Positions 26,585-35,928 are shown, counted from the first letter of the stretch. The stretch: DNA of 64,000 nt from Leptolyngbya sp. FACHB-261 (GCF_014696065.1 NZ_JACJPL010000010.1:1-64000), one strand, 5' to 3'. A program made the numbers and translations. Notes: generated from the letters alone by a model not told the origin.

Positions 26585-27265
26585 TTAGAGAAAGCCATGC
26601 TCACTGAGGAAAGCTGCCGTCACAGGTTGCCTCGTAACCGTACGACCCCCATTTTGGGTGCTCTGCCCCAAGCCTAAGAACTTCTCGACGTATTTCCCTA
26701 ACAAATCGGCTTCCAAATTGACGGCTGCCCCAGGGGCTAACTGACTGAGGTTAGTCTCTGCAAAGCTATGAGGGATGACCGCTACGCTGAACAAGCTGCC
26801 CTCAGAGTTGCAGTCTGCAACCGTCAAGCTCACGCCGTTCACAGCAACGCTGCCTTTAGGCACGATATAGCGAGCCACACTGGGTGGTGCTTCAAAACTC
26901 AGTAGCCAGGAGTCTGCAGTTGACTGGCGCTCTCGCAGATGGCCCACGCCATCAACGTGTCCACTGACAAAATGTCCCCCCAATTTGCTACCCACCCGCA
27001 AAGCCGCCTCAAGATTGACCATGGCCCGACTAGGGTGTTCGAGCGTGGTATCGCGCAGCGTAGTCCGGCCTAATGTCTCTGGAGAAACTCCAGCCACAAA
27101 GCCATCGCTCAAGATTTCCACCACCGTTAAGCAAATGCCATCTACAGCCACGCTGTCACCCAGTTCTAAGGACTGAGTTAGAGCTGTCGCTGAGCAACGA
27201 ACGGCAACTCGGGTGGGGCTGAGGGCCTGAACGGCGCCCAGCGCTTGAATAATGCCGGTGAACAT
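26585..27265 (-). CDS. ribE: Riboflavin synthase alpha chain
   Basis: 226 residues from ATG 27265 (MFTGIIQALGAV), the family's standard start; the TTG five codons upstream is ignored. Two lumazine-binding half domains: GDSVAVDGICLTV with GVSPETLGRTTL in the first, and KGSVAVNGVSLTVAD with VNLEADLLGKYVEK in the second. Dismutates two 6,7-dimethyl-8-ribityllumazine molecules to riboflavin, as a trimer in the cytoplasm. No FMN riboswitch was seen upstream. Monocistronic here. Confidence 0.96.
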   Translation of the reverse strand: MFTGIIQALGAVQALSPTRVAVRCSATALTQSLELGDSVAVDGICLTVVEILSDGFVAGVSPETLGRTTLRDTTLEHPSRAMVNLEAALRVGSKLGGHFVSGHVDGVGHLRERQSTADSWLLSFEAPPSVARYIVPKGSVAVNGVSLTVADCNSEGSLFSVAVIPHSFAETNLSQLAPGAAVNLEADLLGKYVEKFLGLGQSTQNGGRTVTRQPVTAAFLSEHGFL

Positions 27266-27505
27266 GACAAAGCTCCTCAAAGCGAGGCACCAACTGCTTC
27301 TTAGGATACAGGGAGCCGTCTAAGTCTCTACAATAGTTAAGGGGATCTGCCATGCTGTTCGGAACTGTGCAAAGAGTTGTCAACAGGCTATTGTGCGCTT
27401 GTCAAACCTTTGAAGCCGCCGATACGATCAGGTCTGAATCTGTGACTACATTGTGATCACCTTCTTCCTCCCCTCTTGGCCTAGAGATTTTTAGGGACAA
27501 CGCCG

Positions 27506-28009
27506 ATGATTGAGATGAGAGTGGCTGGGATTGGCATCGACGCAAATAGCCGCAGCCCTGTCGTTCTCCTGCGCGATGCTACTGAGCGCCGAGCTTTACC
27601 TATTTGGATTGGTCAGCCGGAGGCGAAGGCGATTATTAGCGCACTAGAGAACCAAACGCCGCCTCGCCCTATGACCCACGATTTAATCATCAACCTCCTG
27701 GAGGGAGGTAGCATGGTGCTGCAACGGATCGTGATTCACTCCCTGCAGGACAATACCTTCTACGCAGCCCTGACTGTTAAGCAGGGAGAAGTGACTAAAG
27801 ATATCGATGCACGACCCAGTGATGCTATTGCCATTGCCCTGCGCGCCGACTGTCCAATTTGGGTGATGGAAGAGGTCGTCTCCCAAGCTTCGATTCCGGT
27901 TGATCAAGAGGCAGATGAAGCTGAGCGGCGTGCCTTTCGTGAATTTATTTCAAACTTGCGGCCTGAGGATTTTGTCCAACGGGGCGATTTGCAGGGGGGT
28001 GGCAACTAA
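27506..28009 (+). CDS. Bifunctional nuclease (BFN/DUF151) family protein
   Basis: 167 residues. IDANSRSPVVLLRDATERRALPIWIG and the following helix EAKAIISALE, with RPMTHDLI and the SDAIAIALR stretch, are the hallmark of the family. Plant members have been reported to have nuclease activity; the bacterial role is unsettled. 41 bp upstream of the aldo/keto reductase and likely co-transcribed. Confidence 0.92.
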   Translation: MIEMRVAGIGIDANSRSPVVLLRDATERRALPIWIGQPEAKAIISALENQTPPRPMTHDLIINLLEGGSMVLQRIVIHSLQDNTFYAALTVKQGEVTKDIDARPSDAIAIALRADCPIWVMEEVVSQASIPVDQEADEAERRAFREFISNLRPEDFVQRGDLQGGGN

Positions 28010-28050
28010 GGAGTTGGTCGGCCTCGAATCCCTTTCCGATTGGCCCAATC

Positions 28051-29157
28051 GTGAAGTATCGTCGTTTTGGCAAAACTAATCTGAACCTGTCGGTATTTTC
28101 TCTTGGCACCATGCGTTGCTTGGCGAGCGAGGAGAATGCCATCCAGACTGTTCAGCGTGCGCTTGAGTTAGGCATCAACCACGTTGAAACAGCACGAGGT
28201 TACGGCGAGAGCGAGCGTTATTTGGGGCGTGCGCTAGCTCACCTGAGCCTGCGCCCTTTTATCACTACTAAACTCGTTCCGCCTACAGACCCGGTTGAGC
28301 TGCGCCGTCAGCTAGAAGAGTCCCTCAACCGCCTGGGTTTGCAGTCTGTAGATGCTTTGGCTCTCCACGGTATCAATACCCCTGAGCACCTGCGTCTGGC
28401 ACTGGCCTGCCAAGAAACGCTCCACCAGTTACAACAGGAGGGCTTGTTTCGGCACCTGGGATTCTCCACGCATGGCTCACTGGAGCTCATTCAAACCACG
28501 CTGCGCACAGGTCTATTTGAATTTGTCAATTTGCACTACTACTGGTCCAACCCTCGCAATGTAGTGGCAGTGCAGCTGGCAGCAGACCTAGATATCGGCG
28601 TCTTTATCATTTCACCGGCTGACAAAGGCGGTCTGCTGCATACTCCCTCCACCAAGCTGAGAGACTTATGTCAGCCCTTCTCGCCCTTGGCCCTGAACTA
28701 CCGCTTTCTGCTAAGCGACTCCCGAATCCACACTCTCAGCTTGGGCGCGGCCACACCGCAGGAACTAGATACACCTTTGGCCTTTGCCGATCAAGATGAG
28801 ACTTTGAGTGCTGAAGAACAGGTTGCTCTGGCGAGGTTGGAGGCAGCCCTTCAGACTTTAGGACCAGAGCGTTGTGCTCAGTGCTATGCCTGTATTCCCT
28901 GCCCTGAGGAGATTCAAATTCCTGAGGTGCTACGGCTCCGGAACTTAGCAGTGGCCTTAGACATGGAAGCCTACGGCCAATATCGCTATCGCATGTTTGA
29001 AAATGCTGGCCACTGGTTTCCGGGCCGCAAGGGTAATCGTTGTAACGATTGTGGGGATTGTCTACCGCGTTGCCCTCAGGAGCTGGATATTCCAGCCTTG
29101 CTCCGAGACGCCCATGAGCAGCTACATCAGGGGGAGGGGCGTCGCCTATGGGGCTGA
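28051..29157 (+). CDS. Aldo/keto reductase with C-terminal 4Fe-4S domain
   Basis: 368 residues from GTG 28051. N-terminal AKR barrel (MKYRRFGKTNLNLSVFSLG), with ETARGYGESE in place of the usual DTA-YG motif, Lys in FITTKL and His in ALALHGIN. The C-terminal part carries two Cys clusters, CAQCYACIPCP (about 277-287) and CNDCGDCLPRCP (about 331-342), the pattern of two 4Fe-4S clusters. This fused family is widespread in cyanobacteria; the substrate is not known. The iron-sulphur part suggests electron transfer from ferredoxin rather than NADPH alone. Confidence 0.93.
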   Translation: MKYRRFGKTNLNLSVFSLGTMRCLASEENAIQTVQRALELGINHVETARGYGESERYLGRALAHLSLRPFITTKLVPPTDPVELRRQLEESLNRLGLQSVDALALHGINTPEHLRLALACQETLHQLQQEGLFRHLGFSTHGSLELIQTTLRTGLFEFVNLHYYWSNPRNVVAVQLAADLDIGVFIISPADKGGLLHTPSTKLRDLCQPFSPLALNYRFLLSDSRIHTLSLGAATPQELDTPLAFADQDETLSAEEQVALARLEAALQTLGPERCAQCYACIPCPEEIQIPEVLRLRNLAVALDMEAYGQYRYRMFENAGHWFPGRKGNRCNDCGDCLPRCPQELDIPALLRDAHEQLHQGEGRRLWG

Positions 29158-29424
29158 GCATTGCCTTTGGGTAAGGCTACGATAAACATAGAGTAGAGAC
29201 ATCCGAGGAAGTTCAGTTAGTCCTCAACCCAAAGTTTAGTCGGCGAAATTGATTTACATCTCCTGTATACAATCGACTCAATCCGGGTCGGCTCAATTCA
29301 GGATTTCAAGGTGATCAAATCAGGTGCAGACTAAATTGACCAGGTAAGCAAGACCTGACTGAGCATTTCCTAGAGGAGCCGCAACCTCGAACACTAAACC
29401 TCGTACCTCAGAAGAGAGCGGGCT

Positions 29425-29934
29425 ATGACGACGCGCAACCCCAATTCACCTAGGGTCTTCAAAAACGCCATGGAGGAGTTAGTGCTGGAGGAGGTAGACC
29501 GCCAGATGCAGCGTCTACCTGTGGCTATGCGAGAGTATGTCAGCCCAGCTGAGGTCGCAGCCTATGCACTGAATCGTTTGCCTCCGCTCTATGCCACCAG
29601 TCAAAAGGGCTGGCGAGCCCAACGCTTAAGGGCCAAGAATGAAGCCAGTAGCCAGGTGGTTACGGCGGTACGGCAGGCGATGGTCGCTGTGCAACGCGAT
29701 CCCCTGCGCGTTTCGGCTCCACTGCCCATCAACCTGGAAGGGATGCAGCAGGAGATGGCCTTAAACGAATTGCGTGAGATTTTGCAGCAGGATGACATCA
29801 GCTGGAATAACCTGGCTGAGATCATTGAGCAAACACTAGTTAAGACGGCCCGAGGCCAGATTAGCTGGCACAAGCGAGGCAGCTCATTGCCCAACCAATC
29901 TTATGACTGGCACGATGACCGCCGCCTGCTGTAG
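29425..29934 (+). CDS. ComFB family protein (late competence)
   Basis: 169 residues. The ComFB domain covers about 13-62: KNAMEELVLEEVDRQM, YVSPAEVAAYALNRLPPLYATS. The rest is a helical extension with conserved EIIEQTLVK. Cyanobacterial ComFB-domain proteins have been reported as cyclic-dinucleotide receptors affecting cell size and competence; that property is not shown by this sequence. Its 3' end overlaps the start of the next gene by 32 bp. Confidence 0.9.
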   Translation: MTTRNPNSPRVFKNAMEELVLEEVDRQMQRLPVAMREYVSPAEVAAYALNRLPPLYATSQKGWRAQRLRAKNEASSQVVTAVRQAMVAVQRDPLRVSAPLPINLEGMQQEMALNELREILQQDDISWNNLAEIIEQTLVKTARGQISWHKRGSSLPNQSYDWHDDRRLL

Positions 29935-30388
29935 GGGACTGGCTGGTATAGGGCTAGTACTCAGCCTACTCCTGCCGGGTTCAGCAGCTCTGGCTCAGTC
30001 AGTGCCTGTAGAGTCACCGCCCATCTCTGAGAGTGGGCTCACTATCCCTAGCCTCTGGTTGGCCCAGCAGCAGTTTGGCGGCAAGCTCGTGAACGGCTGG
30101 CGACCCCGTCCCCGTCAGGGTAGGGTGGACCTGGTGGTGCGCCGCGAGGTATGGCGCTTGATGGATTATCTAGAGCGCTATAACTTCATCAACCGCTTTG
30201 GTACAGCGGCTAATGATTTTCGCTATGAGCTGCGCGTGCTAGACACTCAAAACAATGTTTTGGGAGCTTATGCCTGTCAAGCCAATGGTCCTGTGGCAGC
30301 CTCTGGACAACCGAGCCGTGACTGTCAGGTTCTCTTGGAGTCTGGGGGAGTCAGCAGCATCCGAGGCGGCTCGCGCCTGTCATTTTGA
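29903..30388 (+). CDS. Small secreted protein of unknown function
   Basis: 161 residues from ATG 29903 (ATG 29915 is an alternative). A Sec signal peptide is clear (hydrophobic LAGIGLVLSLLLPGSAALAQ, cut near residue 33). The mature part is basic and compact (VVRREVWRLMDYLERY, ANDFRYELRVLD) with two Cys that may pair. No family recognised. Overlaps comFB by 32 bp in another frame, so likely translated with it; its 3' end also overlaps the convergent solute-binding gene by 9 bp. Confidence 0.75.
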   Translation: MTGTMTAACCRGLAGIGLVLSLLLPGSAALAQSVPVESPPISESGLTIPSLWLAQQQFGGKLVNGWRPRPRQGRVDLVVRREVWRLMDYLERYNFINRFGTAANDFRYELRVLDTQNNVLGAYACQANGPVAASGQPSRDCQVLLESGGVSSIRGGSRLSF

Positions 30389-31555
30389 GCCGCTGTCTAT
30401 CGGGTTGGGTTTCTGTCCCGTTCTGAGCTCCTGCCAGAGCTGACGGTACTGCTCTGTGGTACTTGGACTCAAAGGCAGGAGTGGTTCGCAGCGTTGCAGA
30501 ACTATGGCTGGGGGTTGCAGAACTGCTTGGGCTATCTCACCTACCGTAGAATCTGCCAGGGTATTGGCTTCTATCGGTACGGGTGATGTGCCGTTAGTAA
30601 ATACGGTAATGCGGGCAGCGGCATCAGGTTGCAAGCAGAAGTTGAGCCAGCTCTCGACTTGTGTGGTCTCTGTTGCTGATGTCGAATTGGGTGTCGTCTG
30701 GGAAGAATTGCTTGAGCTGGTGGGCTGGACCCAAAAGTCAATCCACAGCGCTGTTCCTGAGCGGGGAACGACAACTTGTAGCTCAGGCTCCTGACGGGCG
30801 GCACGTAACAAGTCAGCTGACCAGCCAACAGCGGCCCAACTATCAGCCTGGAGCAAGGGCTGAAGATAGGCATCAGAGCTGTAAGTCAGAACTTGCTGCT
30901 GGAGCGCCTGAAGTTGCTCTTGGAGACCGCTTACCGTATTGAGATCGGCGGTGTTGTAGCTGGCCCCCAAGTGTTTGAGCACCAGGCCAATGACTTCGCG
31001 CGGCGAGTCTGGCAAGGTGAGGCGACGCTTCAAGGCTGGTTGCCAGAGGTCAGCCCAATCAGTAATCGCAGTTTTGAGCTTGTCCCGTCGATAGCCAATG
31101 GCCGTTGTGCCCCAGCGAAAAGGCACTCCCCAAGTCTGGCCTTGGATCTGACCCGAGCGCTGCCAGTCTATAGGGGCTTTGGCCGCTAGGTTGGACCAGT
31201 TTGAGAGGCGAGTTGTATCGATAGGCCGCAGCAGTTGCTTAGCCACTGCATCAGCTAACCAGGCATCTCCTAAAGACGCTAGTCCTGGTACTTGGGGTGT
31301 TTGCCGCCACGGAGATTTCTTAGCCGATTGATCCTGGAAACTTTGCAAGCTTGCATACAGAGCTGCAGGTGTTTTTAGCTCTCGGATTTCCAGCTTTTGA
31401 TTGTTAGTTTTACGAAATAAATCAAGAAGCTGAACAGGAATTGCATCTTGCAAAGCCAGAATTTGCAGAGGTTGCTCGCCCAAGAAGCCGCACCCCTCAA
31501 GCCCTGAACTTAGCGTCAGTGCCCCTGCACCTAACAGTAACGTGCGTCTTCTCAT
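30380..31555 (-). CDS. Solute-binding lipoprotein, polyamine-type ABC family
   Basis: 391 residues. A lipoprotein-like signal (MRRRTLLLGAGALTLSSGLEGC, split: RRRTLLLGAGALTL then lipobox LEGC at about 22). PotD-like features include WGVPFRWGTTAIGYRRDKL and LPDSPREVIGLVLKHLG. Its ATG shares four bases (ATGA) with the dnaB stop. No ABC membrane partner is encoded beside it, so it may pair with a transporter elsewhere. Ser/Thr-rich low-complexity insert near 285-300. Confidence 0.88.
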   Translation of the reverse strand: MRRRTLLLGAGALTLSSGLEGCGFLGEQPLQILALQDAIPVQLLDLFRKTNNQKLEIRELKTPAALYASLQSFQDQSAKKSPWRQTPQVPGLASLGDAWLADAVAKQLLRPIDTTRLSNWSNLAAKAPIDWQRSGQIQGQTWGVPFRWGTTAIGYRRDKLKTAITDWADLWQPALKRRLTLPDSPREVIGLVLKHLGASYNTADLNTVSGLQEQLQALQQQVLTYSSDAYLQPLLQADSWAAVGWSADLLRAARQEPELQVVVPRSGTALWIDFWVQPTSSSNSSQTTPNSTSATETTQVESWLNFCLQPDAAARITVFTNGTSPVPIEANTLADSTVGEIAQAVLQPPAIVLQRCEPLLPLSPSTTEQYRQLWQELRTGQKPNPIDSGSK

Positions 31556-34500
31556 CGGTTAGAAGAGGCCATATTCAGAAACTGCGTAAATTGCGGCTCA
31601 AAAAGCAGTTTTACTGTCCCTACCGGCCCATTACGATGTTTGGCAATAATCACTTCACCGATGCCGCGATCTGGAGTGTCGGGATTATAGTATTCATCTC
31701 GATAAAGCATAATTACAACATCCGCATCCTGCTCAATAGAGTTGTGAACAACGATGTTGTTAGCGACAAAGTTGTGATGACCTGGAACTGTGAGATCAAA
31801 AACCTCTTCCTCACCAGACTCTGTGATCGATGCTATCTCATCCCAATAAACATCACTCTCGGCTAAGTAAGTTAACTCAAGAGATTGAACGGCTTGAGCG
31901 AGTCTAGCAGCACGTCCACGACTCAAATTTTGCTGGTAAATTGTTGTACCTGCATGTGCTGTACCAATTCGCTCGTACATCTGTCGAAGTGTGATTCCAT
32001 GCTGCTGCATCGCTGGCACGGCATACATTCTCCAAACGGAATAGGGGATTACATCTCGATTGGTGTTCTCAATATGTGAGGCAAGGTAATCTGATACTTC
32101 GCTCAGGCTTTGTTGTTTGTAGCCACCAACCGCTCCTACAAAACTCACAAATCTGCTTAGATCAGAGTTCCCTGTGATAACTAGATGATATTGATCGCGC
32201 CCCTTGCCGCCTTGGGAGATAACTTTCAATCTGGCGTTGATTTGTAGTCGCAAAAGCAAGGCTTGTACGTCTCGGGCTAGCCGTTCGCTACTGGTGGCAT
32301 AGTAAGCCATTGGACGAACTGCTTTGCCTTGGATCAGCTTGATTGAACCATCTGTACTCCATAAGTGCCGTAGGAACAGAGCTACTGCATCTTCAGATTG
32401 CTCAAAAACCTGGTTAGGAATGTATTTCTCATGGGATCGGAGACCGAAGATTCCCATCCCAGCTAACCAACTTGCGATCGGGTTTCTCAAACCGTGAGTC
32501 AAACGGTAAGCCGCAGGCAGGTAAACCTGATACCATTCTCTTTCTCGTTTGATTCGAGGCTTAATCTGCTCTCCAAACGATGTCACCGCCAAGGAAGCAA
32601 CGGTCTGAGCCAAGTCTTCTTCTCTGGTCGTGTACTGGATGGCATGCCGTGGCAACGTACAGCCATCACCAATCAGGTGCCCTAGCAGGGCTAATTGGCT
32701 AGCTGGCATCGATGCTTCAGATTGGCTACTCAAAGAACGGGGTATGGCAATGCGCTCCCCTACGGTCAGCTCGTCTAATCGTTTCCAACCATGAATAGTA
32801 CGGAATTTGTGATTTCCTGTTGCTCGAATGGCGCGGCCTAATTGGGTCTGAAGTCGCAGGGTCGGTTTTACACCGGTTGAAAAAGCATTGCTGACTAGTG
32901 CTCGCTCTAGCTTCAAAGTCGATTCGTTCAGTGCCCAAACAGCAAAGTCAGACTTACCAACCAATTCACGAATCGGTACTTGAACTCCAGTGTCTGCTAA
33001 TGTAACTAGACTGTCACCGGTCAAGCATCCACTCTCGCGTAAATCTGACAGCATCGGCCTTTTATTGGTACGACCTTCTACGCCCCGTGAAAGTTGCGAG
33101 AGTGCAATCACAGGTACGGAAAGTTCACGGGCGAGAGCTTTTAAGGAACGGGTAATGCGCGAAAGTTCCTGTACTCGGTTTTCATTACCTGCACCCTCCA
33201 TCAATTGCAGGTAGTCGAGTATGACCATGCCCAATGCCCCTCCCTGCTCTGCCTGGAGACGGCGGCACTTGGACCGAACTTCGGTGACGGAAGGGTTGGG
33301 AGTATCGTCAATAAACAGTGGAAATTGCGACAGGGCACTGATTGCATGGCCCAAAGGTTCCCACTCATGGGCAGTAATGCGTCCACCACGCAAGCGGCTA
33401 CTCTCGATGCGTGACTCCGTGGATAAAAGGCGCTGCATCAACTGTTCTTTGGACATTTCCAAACTGAAAACTGCCACAGGTAACTTATGCGCAGCCGCCA
33501 CATTACGGGCAATATTTAAAACGAACGCAGTGTTATGAACACAGATGTCATTGGCAACAAAATTATGAGTTTCTGGGATCGTCAAGTCATAAACCTGCTT
33601 GCATCCTACTGATTCAATAGAGACGATCTCGTCCCAATAAACATCGCTTGTCGCCAGCTGTTGAAGCGGCAGATCATCAAGAGCAAAAGCTAACTGGAGT
33701 AGCGTTTCCCGGGATAGAGCATGTTTGCCAGCATGAATATTTAGATCCTCTCGAATGCCCGCTCTCTTCGCTAGCGCCTGCCAAGACTCAGTACCTTTCG
33801 CCTGAGCAATCTGTTGCCATTCAACTGGAATTAGATCGCACTCGCTCTGATAGGGCTTCTCGGTGAGTGCTGCTTGCACTTGTGCCAGAGCCTCTTCTTT
33901 GCCCAAGATTCCTATCTCGGCAATGAAGGTCTTAATGGACTGGAGATCAGTAATGTCAAGTTGCCAATGTGCCAGAGCCTCTTCTTTGCCCAAGATTCCT
34001 ATCTCGGCAATGAAGGTCTTAATGGACTGGAGATCAGTAATGTCAAGTTGCCAAGCAGACTGACTGTTGCTTTTATTCTGAGGTGATGTTTTTTTGAGGG
34101 CAGCAACGATTCCAAACCGCAGTAGCAGATGCTGAACTTGACGCGCTAGCCGTTCGCTAACCGTCGCATAGCCCAGTTGCGATTGCCCACTTGCAAGAAC
34201 TGTGGCCCAGCCGTCTGTCGAGAACAGGCGATTGAGGAATAAAGCAACCTGAATGCGATTGAGTTTGAAAACAAGTGGGGGAACAGCTTCAGCTACTGGT
34301 CCAAGTGCTTCAAGCTCACTATTAGCTATGACCTCTGAGCCAAAGATCTCTAGTTTGCGAGGGACAGCAATCACATGACCAGGTTCTAATTCTGCTAGTT
34401 GCTTCCAGCCTTTAGCCGTTAGAAATGGATGGGTAATTGTGCTCTCAATAACTCGGCCTAGGCCAGTTGTTACTTTGAAGACAGGTTTGTGGCCGTCGTC

Positions 34501-35298
34501 CACAAAGGCGGAGGGAGAAGTGAGATGGAATCTCCAGTCTTGTCCGAGGGTCAAAAGTTGCGCTTGGCGACGCTGATAAATCGCTTCGATGGTGGCAATA
34601 CTGCCATCTGCTAATACAATTTCTGAGCCGTGGGCTAGGCACTTGCCCATGGACGGCCTTGCAGCCAGGATGATCAGATCTGAGCGTTGAAAGCCTTGGG
34701 TCATTGCGTCTAGGTCATAGAAGCTAGTCGCGAGACCCGGCAAAATAGTATTGGTTGCCCGCCCCTCAATTTCGGCAAAGGTTGCTGTGAGGATCTCTGC
34801 GGCAGAGGCTAAGCCACCTTGCGGTCGGTCCTGAGTGACGTTGAACAGGTCCTGCTCGCAGGCCGACATGACAGTGTTGAGTTCGGTGCTGGTGTCGTAG
34901 CCCCGACGCACCACATCCATCCCCACCCGAATCAGGCTGCGCCGTTGATAGCGCTCCGCCACCATGCGGGCGTATTGATCGATGTTGACGGCACTAATGG
35001 TGCGCTCTAGCAGAGCTGCTAGCTTCTTTTGCCCACCCACCCGCTCCAGCAGGTCTCGATCTACGAGCCAGGCGGCCACACTCATCAGATCTGTGGGGAT
35101 GCCCTGGGCATGCAGGGCCATGGCAGCCCGGTAGATTTCCTGGTGGGCCGTGAGGTAGAACGACTCTGGCTTGAGCAGATCGGTAATCCGCGTGACCGCC
35201 TCTGGGTCAAGCAAAATGCCCCCCAAGATCGCCTCCTCTGCCTCAATGTTTTGGGGAGGCAGACGGTCGTTGAGGGGCTCGATATTGAGTTCCTGCAT
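31552..35298 (-). CDS. dnaB: Replicative DNA helicase DnaB with two inteins
   Basis: 1,248 residues as translated, 449 after removing two inteins. N-terminal domain (NIEAEEAILGGILLDPEAV), linker, then the RecA-like ATPase: Walker A ARPSMGK is interrupted after Lys219 by intein 1 (220-589), resuming TAFVLNIARN; Walker B VILDYLQLM; then DLRESG is interrupted by intein 2 (758-1186), resuming SIEQDADVVIMLYRDEYY. Both sites match the known DnaB-a and DnaB-b insertion points. The mature protein is the hexameric 5'-3' helicase. Directly follows rplI, 39 bp apart, and its stop overlaps the next gene's start. Confidence 0.97.
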   Translation of the reverse strand: MQELNIEPLNDRLPPQNIEAEEAILGGILLDPEAVTRITDLLKPESFYLTAHQEIYRAAMALHAQGIPTDLMSVAAWLVDRDLLERVGGQKKLAALLERTISAVNIDQYARMVAERYQRRSLIRVGMDVVRRGYDTSTELNTVMSACEQDLFNVTQDRPQGGLASAAEILTATFAEIEGRATNTILPGLATSFYDLDAMTQGFQRSDLIILAARPSMGKCLAHGSEIVLADGSIATIEAIYQRRQAQLLTLGQDWRFHLTSPSAFVDDGHKPVFKVTTGLGRVIESTITHPFLTAKGWKQLAELEPGHVIAVPRKLEIFGSEVIANSELEALGPVAEAVPPLVFKLNRIQVALFLNRLFSTDGWATVLASGQSQLGYATVSERLARQVQHLLLRFGIVAALKKTSPQNKSNSQSAWQLDITDLQSIKTFIAEIGILGKEEALAHWQLDITDLQSIKTFIAEIGILGKEEALAQVQAALTEKPYQSECDLIPVEWQQIAQAKGTESWQALAKRAGIREDLNIHAGKHALSRETLLQLAFALDDLPLQQLATSDVYWDEIVSIESVGCKQVYDLTIPETHNFVANDICVHNTAFVLNIARNVAAAHKLPVAVFSLEMSKEQLMQRLLSTESRIESSRLRGGRITAHEWEPLGHAISALSQFPLFIDDTPNPSVTEVRSKCRRLQAEQGGALGMVILDYLQLMEGAGNENRVQELSRITRSLKALARELSVPVIALSQLSRGVEGRTNKRPMLSDLRESGCLTGDSLVTLADTGVQVPIRELVGKSDFAVWALNESTLKLERALVSNAFSTGVKPTLRLQTQLGRAIRATGNHKFRTIHGWKRLDELTVGERIAIPRSLSSQSEASMPASQLALLGHLIGDGCTLPRHAIQYTTREEDLAQTVASLAVTSFGEQIKPRIKREREWYQVYLPAAYRLTHGLRNPIASWLAGMGIFGLRSHEKYIPNQVFEQSEDAVALFLRHLWSTDGSIKLIQGKAVRPMAYYATSSERLARDVQALLLRLQINARLKVISQGGKGRDQYHLVITGNSDLSRFVSFVGAVGGYKQQSLSEVSDYLASHIENTNRDVIPYSVWRMYAVPAMQQHGITLRQMYERIGTAHAGTTIYQQNLSRGRAARLAQAVQSLELTYLAESDVYWDEIASITESGEEEVFDLTVPGHHNFVANNIVVHNSIEQDADVVIMLYRDEYYNPDTPDRGIGEVIIAKHRNGPVGTVKLLFEPQFTQFLNMASSNR
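31741..33027 (-). other. Intein 2 of DnaB (429 residues, DnaB-b site)
   Basis: Begins with Cys758 (CLTGDSLVTLADTG, block A), has block B ATGNHKFRTIHGW, two LAGLIDADG-type motifs (LLGHLIGDG and VALFLRHLWSTDGS), and blocks F/G FDLTVPGHHNFVAN then VVHN with +1 Ser. Looks complete for both splicing and a DOD homing endonuclease. Confidence 0.95.
33532..34641 (-). other. Intein 1 of DnaB (370 residues, DnaB-a site)
   Basis: Begins with Cys220 (CLAHGSEIVLADG, block A), block B STITHPFLTAKGW, and blocks F/G YDLTIPETHNFVAN then CVHN with +1 Thr. Splicing blocks look intact. Only the second LAGLIDADG motif is visible (VALFLNRLFSTDGW); the first is missing, so the endonuclease is probably dead. Contains the 29-residue tandem duplication. 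Confidence 0.94.
33881..34054 (-). repeat. 87-bp perfect tandem duplication inside intein 1
   Basis: 33881-33967 and 33968-34054 are identical by eye. In frame they give two copies of a 29-residue block (residues 416-444 and 445-473, beginning WQLDITDL and ending in LGKEEALA plus H or Q). The reading frame is kept. Confidence 0.95.
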
Positions 35299-35337
35299 GG
35301 GGCAAGGCTATCTGGACGTGCTGAACGTGCTAGAAGC

Positions 35338-35802
35338 TTAACTCCCTGGTGTGACCTGTACCCGGATTGTGGCGGTCACTTCTGCGTGAAACTTGACATG
35401 GACCTCGTAGACGCCGGTTTTGCTGATTTCCGGTACCGTCACTTCGCGAGGATCGATCTCTAGACCTGAAGCCTCCTGGATTACCGTAGCGACGTCGCGG
35501 TCGGTTACGGTACCGAAGATGGCATCGCCTTCACCAACCTTCTTGCGAATCACAAAGCGGTTGATGGTCTCTAGCGCGGTCTTGCGGCTTTCGGCCTCTT
35601 CACGCTCCGCTTGCAAGCGTACTTGTTCGCGTGCCTTGGTCCGCTCAACTTGCTTGAGAATACCAGTGGTCGCCCGGACGCCTAATCCTTGAGGGATCAA
35701 ATAGTTGCGGGCGTAGCCGGGGGCAACCTTGACCAAATCTCCAGCGCGACCTAGTTTGCTGACGTCGCGACTCAGCATAATCTGCGTGTCTTTCTTTGCC
35801 AC
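35338..35802 (-). CDS. rplI: 50S ribosomal protein L9
   Basis: 154 residues, the usual size. N-terminal VSKLGRAGDLVKVAPGYARN (rRNA-binding domain), long connecting helix (VERTKAREQVRLQAEREEAE), C-terminal domain with GTVTDRDVATVIQEA. 39 bp upstream of dnaB, the common rplI-dnaB arrangement. Confidence 0.97.
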   Translation of the reverse strand: MAKKDTQIMLSRDVSKLGRAGDLVKVAPGYARNYLIPQGLGVRATTGILKQVERTKAREQVRLQAEREEAESRKTALETINRFVIRKKVGEGDAIFGTVTDRDVATVIQEASGLEIDPREVTVPEISKTGVYEVHVKFHAEVTATIRVQVTPGS

Positions 35803-35928
35803 AGTCCGTACTCCTTAACCTGCCCGTTCGTTAATTCAAGATACTCGAAAGCACTCCAGTATACCTGGAAACCAGGTTTCACGGCTCTAGGTTTGCGTGG
35901 CTACCAGGTCATTTAGGTAAGCACGTTA

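Noticed and set aside
26585-27500. FMN riboswitch upstream of ribE
   Set aside because: I saw no AGGGAT-type conserved FMN aptamer segments in the upstream region.
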